DNA of 64,000 nucleotides from the NCBI GenBank assembly GCA_029931535.1, contig JAQPZY010000602.1, forward strand, positions 62,001-126,000, given 5' to 3'. The notes beneath the pieces are model-generated. The model had not been told where the DNA came from. It saw only the letters and a list, made by a program, of their open reading frames with translations, and made no database searches. Shown piece after piece: positions 36,001 through 44,876 of this stretch. Within the stretch, counting starts at the first letter, position 1, and each line of letters starts with the position of its first letter. Source of the stretch: Margaritifera margaritifera. Lineage: Eukaryota > Mollusca > Bivalvia > Unionida > Margaritiferidae. A program made the position numbers and the translations under genes.

Positions 36001-37168
36001 TTCAGGAATGCATGGTTTGTAGGCTAAACAACCCCGACATCTCTCTCCGCAATGAATGTGTTGGTCGCGAGTGATAAATCCTTAGTCACATTTCTCGCAA
36101 TAATAATTATATCCAAGAAATCCTGTGATACTAGTGATGGCATCGAAATGTTTTTGATAATGATACATGTGAATGCATTTTCCATCTGGGAAATCTGGTC
36201 CTCGATACACCAGAGCTACGCGAACCACCTGAGGGTATACTTTCAACGTATAGTAATGAGCCAAGACGTCTTGAAGTTTTTGCATTTCAGGAATGTCACA
36301 CACGGTCTCTTTGGAAATGCATACCTGTTGCAACAGGAGTTTTGCTTCTCTCCGTTGTTTGTTTCTGTCCAATTGTCGAATGCTCTCCCATACTTTTTTC
36401 CATTCTACGGTCTCATTCTTCTCGGCATACGTTCGCACCACGACGATGGCACGGGTTAAGCACGTCTGGTCTTGGACGATACTGCGGTTGGTACTGCGGA
36501 TATCATCCACAAATAGCACGTTGCGTCGTCCGCTGGCTCTTGGTGGTGAAACGTGGGTTATGTGAAGTGTGGTTTTTTCCATCGGGCATGTTAAACTCGT
36601 CATTGGATTGTTGAACGTGTTCAATTTTATTGAAGTGTTAAACGTGTTCAATTTTGTCGATGACTTTGGAAGGTGTTAATTCTGCCGGAGTACTAAACTC
36701 GATCAACACAGGAGACTTCAAACTGTCGTGATGAATGGAGAGTCTCAAACGATCGTCCTCTTTAGCTTGGCATCGTCGTTTCAGTGTCTCTAACAAGGAA
36801 TTTCACAAATCGGTAACGAAACCTGCGGCTTTAGTAGGTGACACTACAGACTTGAACTCTTTAAATTTCACCGTGCAGGTGAAAGCCGTAGTTCTAAATT
36901 GTCTGAAAGTAAGTTATTGCGTCTCTCGAATGTGATAATAATTTTCGGGAGCTACTGAACTACTTTCTTTTTTAGTAGCTTTGGACTCTCTTGGTCTTGT
37001 GGTAGAGGAAGTAGAGGGTGTTGGTTCAGGCTCACTCATGTCATCTTCGAAATCACTGGCATGTACTTGGGCTAACATTTCAGTTAACGCCAGAGGCGAT
37101 TCCGAAAGTCGTTGTCGTTGCCTCTTGGTTTCTTCTGGCTTCTTCACAGTAAAGTATGATCGCTTCAT
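33060..37168 (-). pseudogene. Protein-primed family B DNA polymerase (Polinton type), broken
   Basis: From the ATG at 37168 there is a basic/acidic disordered N-terminus. The Polinton N-terminal module follows: a KVIDKIEHV helix near 36670, QSNDEFN, and LTRAIVVVRTYAEK near 36440. Next come a Cys-rich region (CPHCSKNLGGCEKVF near 35540), exonuclease motif AHNFSGHDGQFML (35383-35418), KGYFPHFFN (35215), CLFHGCPICF (34650-34690), FGGRTNATRLL (34400), polymerase motif A DVCSFYP (34330-34350), LCCTCAE ... ERAST near 34130, motif B decayed to KVMFICLWGK (about 33800), motif C YFDTDS intact (33509-33526) and the C-terminal VYQKRVRLPDHD near 33150. About 1,300 residues originally. Stops or frame changes occur near 36910, 36080, 35430, 35330, 34980 and 33780. 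It would have replicated a linear, protein-capped genome. Confidence 0.9.
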
Positions 37169-37203
37169 CTTGATTGTAAACTTCAGTATATAATTCATTC
37201 AGT

Positions 37204-37669
37204 TTTCAAATTGTGAAGATGGAAGAGTCAAAACAGATGTCTTTTCTCGTCATAGATTTACAATAACAGACCGCTTCTGTCATCAGGGATTTAGAGAGAG
37301 AGTCATTCGAAAGTATACAACTTTTTCCAATAAGACTACGGACTACTCCTCTCGAGATAAAAGTCAAGATACTTGCTATGTCTGCCAGGAAAAAGGACAT
37401 TGGGCTCCAGAATGTCCGCAACTTCAAAGCAAAGGAAAGACAGGAGAAAAGAGAGACACAGGTAAAGATACCTGTTATCATTGTCGGGAAAAGGACATTG
37501 GCATTCAGAGTATCCTAAGAAAATAGAGAACAAGCACAAGGAAAAGCGGAAGGAGGATGAGAGTTCTTCAGATGAAGAAGAAGAACACATCCCCGTCAAG
37601 AAATCTAAGAAGTCAAGACCCCTGGAAGACAATGAAGAGGAGCACCCATCCCCGTCATCCCCATGCTAG
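37204..37669 (+). pseudogene. CCHC zinc-knuckle protein, one frameshift
   Basis: On the plus strand, an open frame from about 37204 contains a perfect knuckle CYVCQEKGHWAPEC (37374-37415). A second, CYHCREK(G)HWHSEY, at 37473-37515 has its frame broken by one missing base inside it and its last Cys is Tyr. The tail (37516-37669) alternates basic and acidic runs (KRKEDESSSDEEEEH, KKSKKSRP). An AATAAA polyadenylation signal follows at 37681. No in-frame ATG was found upstream. Tandem CCHC knuckles bind single-stranded nucleic acid. It lies head-to-head with the polymerase gene, about 40 nt away, so they may share a promoter. A captured retroviral-Gag-like or CNBP-like domain is possible. Confidence 0.65.
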
Positions 37670-37845
37670 TGAAAACATTAAATAAAAGAGACAGACAGTG
37701 AACAAAAATGGATTTTGGTTATGTGTAATGACATTTGCATTGTAATTCTAAAGGGAATATACCAAACATACGAGCACGCAACATCAAATGATGGGGTAAA
37801 AGAATGGCTTTAAGTTTTACTTGATTTAGCAATCATTGAGTAGTA

Positions 37846-37884
37846 TCTCTTTTCGAAGAGATGTGGGTGGTCCTGAAAAGGACC
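37846..37884 (-). terminator. Histone-type mRNA 3' stem-loop and purine-rich downstream element
   Basis: The minus strand reads GGTCCTTTTCAGGACC (37884-37869): a 6-bp stem, a four-base TTTC loop and a 3' flank ACCCAC, which is the metazoan replication-dependent histone consensus. Fourteen bases further on is a purine-rich GAAAAGAGA (37854-37846), placed and composed like the histone downstream element that pairs with U7 snRNA. The stem-loop lies 24 nt after the last stop of the gene at 37909-38557. Confidence 0.88.
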
Positions 37885-37908
37885 GCTGGGTATTTATTTT
37901 TGACAAAC

Positions 37909-38557
37909 TCATGGACTTGACAGGATGAGCTTGAACTGCCTCAATCTCTTTCCACGGCCAAGTCCTACTCCTCCTCCTGTTCTTGTTGCTGCTTTGGTAG
38001 TAGTAGTGGTCACTGCTGCTGACATCTCAGAGGTAAGGCGGGAGTGGATGGAGTGAAGGGCTTAGAAAGCTTAGCCCGTGAGGATCTCTTTCTCTTGAGT
38101 TGAGTTAAAGAAGTCTGATACATTTGTCTCAGATACTTTAACTCCGCCAGAATGTCTTGTAGCGTACACAACGTTTTGTTTTCACTACCTTCCTTCTGTC
38201 CTTCACACTTCAAGGTTGTCCTCTTCTCTTCTTCTTCTTCTTCTTCTTCTTCTTCTTCTTCTTGTTTTCTTCTTTCCTCTTGTTGTTTTTGTTGAAGAAA
38301 TGCTTCTTTTGCTTCTCTTTTGAAGCTGTAAAAAAAGCCTCCAGTTCTTCCTTCTGCCTCTTTCTAAAATCATCCGCCAAGAGTAATTATGTAGAAAAGG
38401 ATGAAGGCGGTACTACCACAAAATCCAAATTAAAGTGATCCTTTTCTGGAAGAATGCTAGTTACAGAGGAATTCGTAGTCCTAGTACTATCACTTCGAGT
38501 ATACGAAGTCTCCACAGCAGGCGCACTCCAATCGGTTGTCTTCATTGTTTCAGTCAT
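37909..38557 (-). pseudogene. Coiled-coil basic protein gene ending in a histone-type stem-loop
   Basis: Not recognised as a known family. The ATG at 38557 opens a Ser/Thr-rich N-terminus; one in-frame TAA (38387-38389) interrupts it. The frame then continues with DDFRKRQKEELEAFFYSFKR, a Gln/Glu coiled coil coded partly by a (CTT)n run (38227-38263), an ILAELKYLRQMYQ helix and a basic KRKRSSRAK segment. Near 38015 the frame must change to reach a C-terminus rich in Thr, Gly and Arg (GVGLGRGKRLRQFK) with a stop at 37909-37911; that last part also has its own ATG at 38025. Length is about 215 residues. The basic tail suggests nucleic-acid binding, perhaps a virion core or chromatin-like protein expressed in S phase. 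Confidence 0.6.
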
Positions 38558-38575
38558 ACGCAAACTGTGCTGCAA

Positions 38576-38786
38576 TGGTAAATCGTTCGAACGCTGTTGC
38601 GCCTATATACTGAATGTGAGGTTACGCGTCCGCTCTCTTCTAATTGGAAGAGAAACCATACATTTTGTAACGCGCGTTTGGATTGGCGAAACATGTCAAT
38701 CCATTTCTATCCGGTCTTAGGCAATATATATATATAGAAAAGATTTGTCCTATAGTGTCACCTGTTCTCAAGACAACTCAAGCAAG
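38576..38786. promoter_or_regulatory. Probable shared divergent promoter
   Basis: The 210-base gap between the two divergent starts holds a TATA run (38724-38736) about 50 bases before the plus-strand ATG, two inverted CCAAT boxes (ATTGG at 38643 and 38682) and, overlapping the second, TTTCGCCA on the minus strand (38684-38691), close to an E2F site. CCAAT plus E2F-like plus TATA fits S-phase promoters such as those of histone genes. This is inferred from motifs only. Confidence 0.5.
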
Positions 38787-39020
38787 ATGTGGACTAGTGT
38801 AGAGTCATCATCCATTGTATTGGGCATGCGCTTCAACCCAGACTACCCCATGTATGTGCAGGCATCGTGGGCTATTACCAAGATTACGACCACGGCAATC
38901 TGGAAGAGAATAATTTATGTAGAGAGCCAAGGGTGCCTCAAGAGAGTCTTACTATATGGACCCGCGGTCAGAAGAAGTTTGAGAAGAGGAAGACCCATGA
39001 AGAGGTGTGATATGTTTTAA
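38787..39020 (+). CDS. Small gene ending in a histone-type stem-loop
   Basis: Not recognised. The ATG at 38787 (Kozak-like AAGATGT) opens a 77-codon frame beginning MWTSVESSSIVLGMRFNPDY and ending in Arg-rich sequence (RRSLRRGRPMKRC). From about 38850 a second frame is also open and looks more natural (VGYYQDYDHGNLEENN, then TRGQKKFEKRKTHEEV with a stop at 39008-39010), so a one-base indel near 38845 may have swapped frames. Either stop lies 27-37 nt before the stem-loop, the normal distance for histone messages. Neither frame matches H1, H2A, H2B, H3 or H4. Confidence 0.5.
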   Translation: MWTSVESSSIVLGMRFNPDYPMYVQASWAITKITTTAIWKRIIYVESQGCLKRVLLYGPAVRRSLRRGRPMKRCDMF

Positions 39021-39046
39021 CTCACTTTGATCAACAAAACCCCAAC

Positions 39047-39088
39047 GGCCCTTTTCAGGGCCAGCCACATCTCTTAGAAAAGAGAGAT
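39047..39088 (+). terminator. Histone-type mRNA 3' stem-loop and purine-rich downstream element
   Basis: GGCCCTTTTCAGGGCC (39047-39062) is a perfect 6-bp stem with a TTTC loop, preceded by AACCCCAAC/AAAACCCC and followed by AGCCAC, close to the histone consensus. AGAAAAGAGAGA (39076-39087), fourteen bases downstream, resembles the U7-pairing element. No AATAAA lies between the coding region and the stem-loop. Confidence 0.9.
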
Positions 39089-39210
39089 ACTACTCAATGA
39101 TTGCCAAAACAATTATGTTACTACTCAATGATTGCCAAACAAATTGTGTTTGTATGTTTGTATGTATGTTAGTTTGTCTATGTGTATGTGTATTTGTAAC
39201 CATACATTCC

Positions 39211-39480
39211 TGTTTGTCCCTATAAACCGTTTTGTCCCTATAAAACCCATTTGTCCCTATAAACCGATTTGTCCCTATAAACCCTTTTGTCCATATAAAC
39301 CCATTCCCATGTTAAACCTGTGGACCAATTTAGCATAGGATTTCCCTTGTGCCCCATATTGGCCGCCGCTCGTTAAACCTATGGACACATTTAACATAGG
39401 ATTTCCGTTCTTCCCCAAGTGGCCCCCGCCTGTTAAATTACCGGCATGATGTTATGCCCCTTAGTGCCCCCAAGAGGCCG
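39211..39480. repeat. Two adjacent tandem repeats (18 bp and ~60 bp)
   Basis: TTTGTCCCTATAAACC(G/C)(T/A) is repeated five times at 39213-39302. It is followed by two to three units of about 60 bp starting GTTAAACCTxTGGACxxATT at 39310 and 39372, with a weak third at 39431, each ending in a GGCC(G/C)CCG-rich part. Confidence 0.88.
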
Positions 39481-39618
39481 CTACAACTACTGCGGGGGAG
39501 GGGGTACAAAGCTGCCTGAGAATTGGCGAATACAATTACATATGTATTGTCATAGGAATATGAAACTTGCTCTGAAATGTGCGATTTTTCAAAATTCCTT
39601 TATTTAAAAATTTTACCG

Positions 39619-39620
<2 letters not shown>

Positions 39621-39711
<91 letters not shown>
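39621..39711. repeat. Compound (TTA)n-(TA)n microsatellite
   Basis: (TTA)11-12 passes into (AT)28. Confidence 0.97.
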
Positions 39712-39712
<1 letters not shown>

Positions 39713-40254
39713 CTTAGCAATATTAGAATCATTTGTAAATATAGATAGGGTCCATTTCTCTCAAGAGACGATTTTGACCTTGATGTATAAACAGCCATTA
39801 TGACTTTGTGCCGTCGTCAGTGGGGTGACTGAGTAGTTGTTGCAAGGTCATAGCTGCATTTGTAGCAGCTGTAATTTCAAAAGTGGGAATAGATTTTTTT
39901 AAACATACAATATTGACAACAAATATAAACTATTGTGTCGTGTAATGAATTGTACATTGTACTAATTACGTGTCAAACTAAAAAAATGTGAATTGACTAT
40001 CGAGTTGAGGAAAATATAATAAGTGACGTTTCTGTCTGGACTCTTTTAGCTTTTGTCAAAACAGATGATGTATTCTACACTATAAACGATCCCGTGCACC
40101 TGTATGTGGTTGCAATTGGTTCGGTCAGATCGTGGACTCTTCCCACGTTTACAGATATTACTTTTCATGCCGATTTAGAGAGAGGTGATAAAGAATAGAA
40201 CATTTTGTTATGCATAACAAAAACATGGGGACCGACTGAGACTTTGGTTGATAG
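39712..40254. other. No gene recognised
   Basis: AT-rich flank to the left of the second duplicated block; not homologous to the left arm beyond 13411. Confidence 0.5.
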
Positions 40255-42399
40255 TACATTTAGGCTATAGAATTGTGACATGACATCTTTCTCTAAGCAT
40301 ATCTATCTTTTATCTCATAGTTGGAGCTATTTATAATGTATTCAATTGCCTTTACCTTCAAGACCTTTCGCGTCCCAAATCTAGCTGTCGAGAAGACTAA
40401 ATCAAAACTGAGACTATAAGATGCCACGGAGAATTTAAAAAATATTGTACATCAGAAAGAAAAAAACAAATGCAATTTAAACTTTTTGGCCATATATCTG
40501 TACAATGGACAATACAACCAATATAACACTACAAAACAATCGTCAAATACAATTTACGTTTTTCCCTTTTTTATTTTTTTGTTTATATTTATTTGGTCTT
40601 ATTTGTCGTTTGACAAAACAAGACAAAAGTCAACAATACTATAATTCTTTTACTGCACTTCTGGTAATGTGATTATTATTGTTTACAAAAATATGCCATC
40701 TACTATCTTCACTTGTAGATAGGAAGCATTTACCTACAATAACACTTCAAAAGAAGGAAATATTGAAACAATCACACATAAATACTACTGGCGTTACTGT
40801 AAAGAATGCCTAAAATTGTAGTACAAAAAGCCCACAAATTATGTAGTATACAGAATAATAGGGGTGAAACGATTAATCGATATATCGATGTATCGATACT
40901 TTTTCTATATCGATACCCATATCGATACAAGAGGGGAAGACTCGATTCAAAACGATACTTACTCTATGCAAGTTACTTTAATTTTCAGCAGTCGTGAATA
41001 ATTATTAGTCATTTGCCTTTTCATTCTTTAAATTGAGAATTCATATGAGACAGCCATAGCAAGTAGATGTACTCATTTCTGTCAGTAAAAAAATAAAAGC
41101 AATTGACAAACCCCACTCGCCATCTACAAATTAACACAAGGTGACTAACTCACGTGGTTCGAAATCTGCCCCCTTCTCCCGCCCTAATTCCATGCTAATT
41201 AGTTTATCTCGTCTGCATCTTCATCCACTGATAACATATATCAACGGAAAGCAGACATTGCAGATTTCTTCCCTATGTATGACTTAAGTACCCTACTGAT
41301 CATTTAATAACCACTTTTACGCGAAATGTATCTGTTGCATCGCATCTTGTCTACTTGGATCGAACTGACGACTACAGATCAGGTGTGTCACGCAGTGTTA
41401 CATGCAATTCTGATTAGTGGTTATTGTTTGTTAAAGACCAGGGTAAAACAATAACCACCAATCATAACTAACTGTATCATGTTCACTGCGTGACATACCG
41501 GAAATATTGGCATCTATACTCTGTTCAAATAGACAGAAAGCAACATAGAAACTTCACACAAAAGTGACTCCTAAATGATATGTGTAAAGTACTTAAATTG
41601 TACATGGGGAATAAGTTTGGAATATCTCCTTTTACGTTGATATATGTAATCAGCAACCGAACCTGCCTATGGAATAAAAAACAAAAAAAAGATAGCACAG
41701 AATCGGCAAGGGGGCAGATTCCAAACCGCACAAGTTATAGCTACCTCGTCAATTTGTTGGAAGAACGTGGGCGTTGTCAATAATATCCTTTTTCACTGAC
41801 ATATACAAATGTCTGTTGCTACGGCAGTTGATTTGTATCTGCAGGAAGTACAATGTGAAGGATTTGGCTATTAGTCATCACCGCTCCCACACTCGGACTT
41901 GTTCTAGATAAGAAGTTTCTTGCACAAGGAAATTGCACTGTTTCTTCTGTTTTGATGATAACACTGTAATCTCTTCAAAATTTAAGTGAAGGCATGAAAC
42001 TGGCAATAAGATGTTTTAAAAACATTCATTCAATGTAAAACAAAGGGTATGGTGACCAGGACGAGTCTTGCATATGATCGAATGGGGCAGTCTAAAATGG
42101 CCCAAAAGGGTGAATAAAATTCACTAACAACGAGTCGGTTTAGAATTGTTTTTTAAAAAATATTGTCAAGGATGAAAATGACATATGAACAGATGATAAG
42201 TCTATGTTTGTTTGTAATCTGTATACTGGAAATACACCCAATATGTCAACACAAACAAATGACACTACCCTACCATTGACAGACCTTCTTAAGATGAAAA
42301 GGCCATCAAGTTGATATGTGAATCGATAATGTATCGTATCGTAGGCTGTGTATCGAGAATCGTATCGATGCGTGGCAGAGGTGTATCGTTTCACCCCTA
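40255..42399. repeat. Inverted duplicated block, copy 2 (first half only)
   Basis: This is the reverse complement of 11241-13411. Homology begins sharply at GTACATTTAGGC (about 40255), the same point where the third copy loses homology (about 61250). It ends at the right end of the foldback element. Microsatellite and indel differences are few. Confidence 0.92.
40859..42399. mobile_element. Non-autonomous foldback hAT-like element, copy 2
   Basis: The terminal inverted repeat TAGGGGTGAAACGAT is perfect at both ends here, better kept than in copy 1. TATCGATA-type words cluster at both ends. The left flank CAGAATAA matches the copy 1 target site CAGATTAA (reverse strand), showing the same insertion was duplicated with its flank rather than two independent insertions. 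The right flank reads CAGACTTT. The central hairpin pair is at about 41400-41467. Confidence 0.85.
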
Positions 42400-42410
42400 C
42401 AGACTTTATA

Positions 42411-44876
42411 GCTGAACACAACAAATTCAAACAGGAAACGAACTGAAACCCTCAATATCTGGTTTGTTGTGATAAGTTGTAGATCCGTACAGGTACAGTA
42501 TAGCAAGGTTCAGTTACACCAGGATACAAATGTCACAACCAAACAAAATAAACCAAAATAAGTAAATAAATAAATAAATAAATCATGCACTCGAAGTACA
42601 AACTACCAGGATATGTTGCTAATTTACATTTTACTTAGCATTTGCAGGAATGTTAGAATTTTTCACTATCATTGATATTGAATTGCCAGGAGCATAACTT
42701 TATTTGTATCTCCATCTACAAGTTAACTTAGCAATCAATCTTTATTTCAAGAATGTATTTATATGGTCCTTGCCTCCTTAGATTAATGCTAACAGCTTGC
42801 ATCACGTGGGTGTCCTAAGTCAATCACGGGTATTAATCCTGCAAAATATGTTAAAATCGTGCTTAATCAAAATCTTATTAAATTGCAAAATTCACAGTAA
42901 AATTTGTTGGAATTATTAAAAATGCAATTGCTTAAAAATTCACAATTCCTTGATGTATTTTAAGTCGATGAAGGGCCATATCTTTGTACAAAATTATCAC
43001 AATGGGCGGTTAATCGCTCTGATCGGACATCCTGTAAATGAATCTTCATAGTAAGTTTTATTATTATAATCAAGATTGGTTCTGCCGGAGTATTTTATAA
43101 GTAAGCACGTTATAAGTCGATCATGAGCCATTATATAAAACAACACGCTAATCATCAAAGCTATTTTCAACCATTTTTAAGACTTTAAACTTTAATCAAA
43201 TTAAAAACAAAAAAGATTAAAGCATTTGAAACTTGTTGGGTTGTAAGAAATTCGGGGATCAAAACTCTTGGAAACAATCAAAATACGCCAATGATTTAAC
43301 CTACGATCTTGTGAAGATGAAACTTAAATGCATATTTGATAAATATGGGCCATAACTCGCAAAACGTGGTTGAAATTGATTGATTATCGAGTTCATCTAA
43401 ATCAATGATTGGTTCAAGCTTTACATCGATTTGGGTGGAATCAACCGAAACAAAAATGCGATGAATGTTCAAATATTCACAAGGAATTTGGCTGTCAATA
43501 TGATGTTGATGAATTGCCATAATTATAGGAAATATAAGGTCAGTGTTCTCTTGATTTCTTTCCTTGGACTGAAGCAAAATAGGGTGTTTGATATTTAGAA
43601 GAAAAAAAATTAGGACGCTGGAGGGTTTTAGGTTTGTTCGTGGGCGGATGTATTGACGAATATGCTTAAGAAAGTAGGTAGTAATTTGCTACAGCACGGA
43701 CGAACGGAGGAAATTTAAAAAGTTTTTTAAAAATATACACTGATTTTCACGCTCTCTCGACTAAGCGGTCAACGACAAAATACAAAAGAGAACCAGGCAC
43801 ACGTAGTGTACAGATACGATTTCATTAGAAATGAAGATGAACATGATTTGTTCAAGCTTGAAATATATTTGGTCTACTTGACAAAACTTGCATTCGAACA
43901 GTTCAGTTCAAAAGGAAAATATATATTTTCGATAATAATATGATCTTTTTGTCTCCTTGCGTATATCTGTCTGCTTGTCCGTATGTATATACGTCTGTCT
44001 GTCTCTATTGAACTCTACTCTCTAAGTTTATACTTCATTTCATGCATACATATATGTCTTTCCTAGATCTGTGTTAAACTGTTGTAAGTATTTAGATGTG
44101 TCCACTGGAAAGATTGTCTTGTCGAGAGGTGTGACTATTTCCAAAATTGATCACTAAGAATATAAAAGGATCTAATAAAGAATATTTAAAAAAATACTTA
44201 GCATGAATTTAGTACGAATACTTTTATCTAAGTTAAATGAGGGCATAATGAAGAATTAATATTGGTGCATGTATCAGAATCAGATGTGACTATACTCAAA
44301 AGTGCCATGTCTATTAGCAATGGTTGAAGCTAGTGCACTTTATTTGTTAATCGTATCGCTAGCCTCGATCTTGCAGACCACTTTCATACAACAGGTTTTT
44401 GCTTGGTTTGGTGACCTACATTTTTACAAATAATATAAATGCAAAATGTTCAATAGATACAATAAAGACTACATTATTGCACCACTCTGTAAATTAACGA
44501 TGCCATCTTTCCTCAACCTTCACTGCATTGTACCCGATAGGCGGCGCTAAGAAAGATATATGTGCGATATTTGGACGTTTGAAAAGTGTATATGTTTAAA
44601 ATATTTTATATTTCTGCATATTTATACGGAAGACACGCTTATTTAAAAACCAATATAAATCTATTACTTTATGAGCAAGATTAGACAAGGATAAAACCTA
44701 TTTGCACGAGCATTCAACATAATGTACTTTTTTACACTAGCCAGATGAAGCCCCTTTAACTTTGAAAGCAAAATTTTCGAAAATTTGGGGCTTAACTATT
44801 GGACATAGAGTTGATTATTACTGTTCAGGCCCGTGGAATTGTTTCTCAACAAAAAATTCGGACTTTAAAAGGAGAA
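42411..44876. repeat. Direct duplicated block, first copy
   Basis: It matches 61322-63998 in the same orientation, starting at GCTGAACACAACAAATTCAA and GCTGAATACAACTTATTCAA. The second copy has an extra ~130 bases near 61410-61600 and a (TA)n expansion at 63010-63075 that is absent here. Both copies follow directly on pieces of the inverted block. Confidence 0.92.
43296..43577 (-). CDS. Doubtful ORF, also present in the direct duplicate
   Basis: A 93-codon minus frame with PIIMAIHQHHIDSQIPCEY and a VKLEPIIDLDELDNQ stretch. The duplicate at 62378-62629 keeps the frame for about 75 codons with many amino-acid changes and a different C-terminus. No family was recognised, and the level of replacement does not suggest strong selection. 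Possibly an old exon, possibly chance. Confidence 0.2.
   Translation of the reverse strand: MLQSKERNQENTDLIFPIIMAIHQHHIDSQIPCEYLNIHRIFVSVDSTQIDVKLEPIIDLDELDNQSISTTFCELWPIFIKYAFKFHLHKIVG

Larger units (their letters stand above)
30335..39104. mobile_element. Polinton/adintovirus-like element, partial and decayed
   Basis: This span is compact, less AT-rich than its surroundings and densely coding. It is anchored by a protein-primed family B DNA polymerase of the Polinton/Maverick type. Minus-strand genes run leftwards: polymerase, BIR-domain gene, two tandem duplicates, C2HC-finger ORF, small helical ORF. To the right of the polymerase are a zinc-knuckle gene and a divergent pair with histone-type 3' ends. 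Gene starts and stops overlap or lie 2 nt apart (TAATATG, ATGACTAG), a viral style of packing. The retroviral-type integrase, packaging ATPase, capsid and protease genes of complete Polintons were not found, nor were long terminal inverted repeats. Nearly every gene has a stop or frame break, so this is a fossil copy. Confidence 0.75.
37826..39104. repeat. Inverted repeat bounding the divergent gene pair
   Basis: The sequence after the minus-strand stem-loop, read on the minus strand (CCACATCTCTTCGAAAAGAG then ATACTACTCAATGATTGC), is nearly identical to that after the plus-strand stem-loop (CCACATCTCTTAGAAAAGAG then AGATACTACTCAATGATTGC). The two 3' ends are therefore duplicates in opposite orientation about 1.2 kb apart. 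A further partial copy (ACTACTCAATGATTGCCAAA) follows at 39121-39140. Confidence 0.9.

Noticed and set aside
36052..36459. 135-codon plus-strand ORF
   Set aside because: Antisense to the polymerase N-terminal module.
38227..38263. (CTT)n as a simple microsatellite only
   Set aside because: On the minus strand it encodes an in-frame glutamate run within the coiled-coil gene, so it was treated as part of that gene.
38787..39020. A true core histone gene before the stem-loop
   Set aside because: Neither open frame shows any H2A, H2B, H3, H4 or H1 signature despite the histone-type 3' end.
30000..40000. Polinton terminal inverted repeats
   Set aside because: No long inverted repeat bounding the gene cluster could be found by eye; the short one at 37826-39104 encloses only the gene pair.
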